Shown here one piece after another: positions 44,901 to 45,796 of a DNA stretch of 45,796 nt. The notes beneath the pieces are model-generated. The model saw only the letters and a list, made by a program, of their open reading frames with translations, did not search any database and was not told where the DNA came from. The translations under genes and the position numbers were made by a program. The DNA comes from DASXBA01 sp036406475 (GTDB taxonomy: Bacteria > Actinomycetota > Thermoleophilia > Solirubrobacterales > Thermoleophilaceae): contig DASXBA010000085.1 of the NCBI GenBank assembly GCA_036406475.1, positions 1 to 45,796 on the forward strand, given 5' to 3'. How positions within the stretch are numbered: position 1 is the stretch's first letter; the number at the start of each line of letters is the position of its first letter.

Positions 44901-45796
44901 CAGAAGTAACCCTCCTTCTTGCGGTCCTCCATCGCGGCCTCGCTCACGCGGTCGTCGGCGCGCGTCTCGCCGCGTTCGGTGATCCGGGTCGCGGCGATCT
45001 CGGCGATCACGTCGTCGAGCTCGGCTGCCGTGGAGCGAACGGCTCCGGTGCAGCTCATGTCGCCCACGGTGCGGAAGCGCACCGACTCCTCGAACGGCTT
45101 CTCGTCCGGCAGCAGCTCGACGAACTCCGAGGTGGCGTAGAGCATCCCGTCGCGCTCGAAGACCTCGCGCGTATGGGCGAAGTAGATCGATGGCAGCGCG
45201 ATGCCCTCCTCGCGGACGTACTGCCAGACGTCGAGCTCGGTCCAGTTCGAGAGCGGGAAGACGCGCACGTGCTCGCCGGGCTTGATCTGGCCGTTGTAGA
45301 GGCTCCAGAGCTCGGGCCGCTGGTTCTTGGGGTCCCAGTGGCCGAAGTCGTCGCGGAAGGAGAAGACGCGCTCCTTGGCGCGGGCGCGCTCCTCGTCGCG
45401 GCGCGCGCCGCCGAATGCGGCCCGGAAGCCGTGCCGCTCGATCGCGTCGAGGAGCGTGACCGACTGAAGCCGGTTTCGCGACGCGCGCGGCCCCTTCTCC
45501 TCGGTCACCTGGCCCTGGTCGATCGATTCCTGGACCGAGGCGACGATCAGCTTGGCGCCGAGCTCCTCGATCACCCGGTCGCGGTACTCGATTGCCTCCG
45601 GGAAGTTGTGCCCGGTGTCCACGTGCATCACCGGGAAGGGGAACTTGGCCGGCCAGAAGGCCTTCCTGGCCAGGTGGAGCAGCACGGCCGAGTCCTTGCC
45701 GCCGGAGAACAGCAGCACGGCCCGCTCCAGCTCGGCCACCACCTCTCGGATGACGTGGATGGCCTCGGACTCGAGCGCTCGAAGGTGTGGAACCTC
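44900..45796 (-). CDS. cysD: Sulfate adenylyltransferase catalytic subunit (5' end outside window)
   Basis: The PAPS-reductase-fold subunit that adenylates sulfate. The frame is open through base 45796, where it reads EVPHLRALESEAIHVIREVVAELERA before the PP-loop SGGKDS. The gene therefore starts beyond the window, and an internal GTG at 45742 is not the start. Further signatures: HVDTGHNFPEAIEYRD, the long LFSFRDDFGHWDP region, GEHVRVFPLSNWTELDVWQYV and the end MEDRKKEGYF. It leads the cysD-cysN-cysC-TauE operon, or follows more cys genes to the right. Confidence 0.96.
   Translation of the reverse strand, partial: EVPHLRALESEAIHVIREVVAELERAVLLFSGGKDSAVLLHLARKAFWPAKFPFPVMHVDTGHNFPEAIEYRDRVIEELGAKLIVASVQESIDQGQVTEEKGPRASRNRLQSVTLLDAIERHGFRAAFGGARRDEERARAKERVFSFRDDFGHWDPKNQRPELWSLYNGQIKPGEHVRVFPLSNWTELDVWQYVREEGIALPSIYFAHTREVFERDGMLYATSEFVELLPDEKPFEESVRFRTVGDMSCTGAVRSTAAELDDVIAEIAATRITERGETRADDRVSEAAMEDRKKEGYF

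Overview
This window is very GC-rich, densely packed actinobacterial chromosome. The content points to the class Thermoleophilia (Solirubrobacterales or Gaiellales-like). Pointers are long secreted proteins with Arg/Lys-rich C-terminal modules, a glucosyl-3-phosphoglycerate synthase operon, a LigC/PrimPol pair, an ECF42 sigma factor with its YCII partner, and many genes that look leaderless. I place 48 genes (two cut by the window edges). I see no tRNA, rRNA, CRISPR array, insertion sequence or phage gene, and no gene-free stretch above 300 bp.

Layout. 1-4653: the end of a sulfate-binding lipoprotein gene, a DUF3352-type lipoprotein, a secreted glycoside hydrolase and an M23 peptidase. 4694-9910: a MrfA/YprA-type helicase diverging from a four-gene operon for glucosylglycerate (gpgS, cupin, HAD phosphatase, aldose epimerase). 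9970-14943: a membrane protein, a PEP-mutase family enzyme diverging from a MarR regulator, an SRPBCC protein diverging from a small catalase-like protein, glycerate kinase and a macrodomain protein. 14962-24761: PrimPol-C-like polymerase, methyltransferase, BadI-like and BadH-like enzymes, YCII plus ECF42 sigma, PQQ-type sugar dehydrogenase, LigC-like ligase, SDR, DtxR-type regulator and a membrane protein. 24758-31257: aminotransferase, small helical protein, and a six-gene minus-strand operon. Its first three genes look like a reduced methylamine-dehydrogenase (Mau) maturation set. 31382-36692: a cyclase-ATPase regulator and sucCD. 36764-42112: HAD, MBL-fold, membrane protein, cytochrome P450 and a biotin carboxylase/BCCP fusion. 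42125-45796: TauE/SafE-cysC-cysN-cysD sulfate activation operon, cut at its 5' end.

Three things stand out. (1) The Mau-like cluster (28357-31257): a MauE-MauD fusion, a Tat-exported Cys-rich MauA-like protein that keeps only one tryptophan, and a MauF/CcdA-like membrane protein fused to a propeller-like domain. No heavy chain or MauG is present. This is my best candidate for an undescribed system. (2) Four copies of a 31-bp near-palindromic repeat, all at gene 3' ends. Three supply the host gene's TGA stop and one is translated into the glycerate kinase tail. (3) A consistent TANNNT -10 hexamer 6-9 nt before many start codons, often with two -10s overlapping between divergent genes, implying widespread leaderless transcription. 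It also helped fix start codons. Two genes appear to begin at GTA or GTC rather than GTG.
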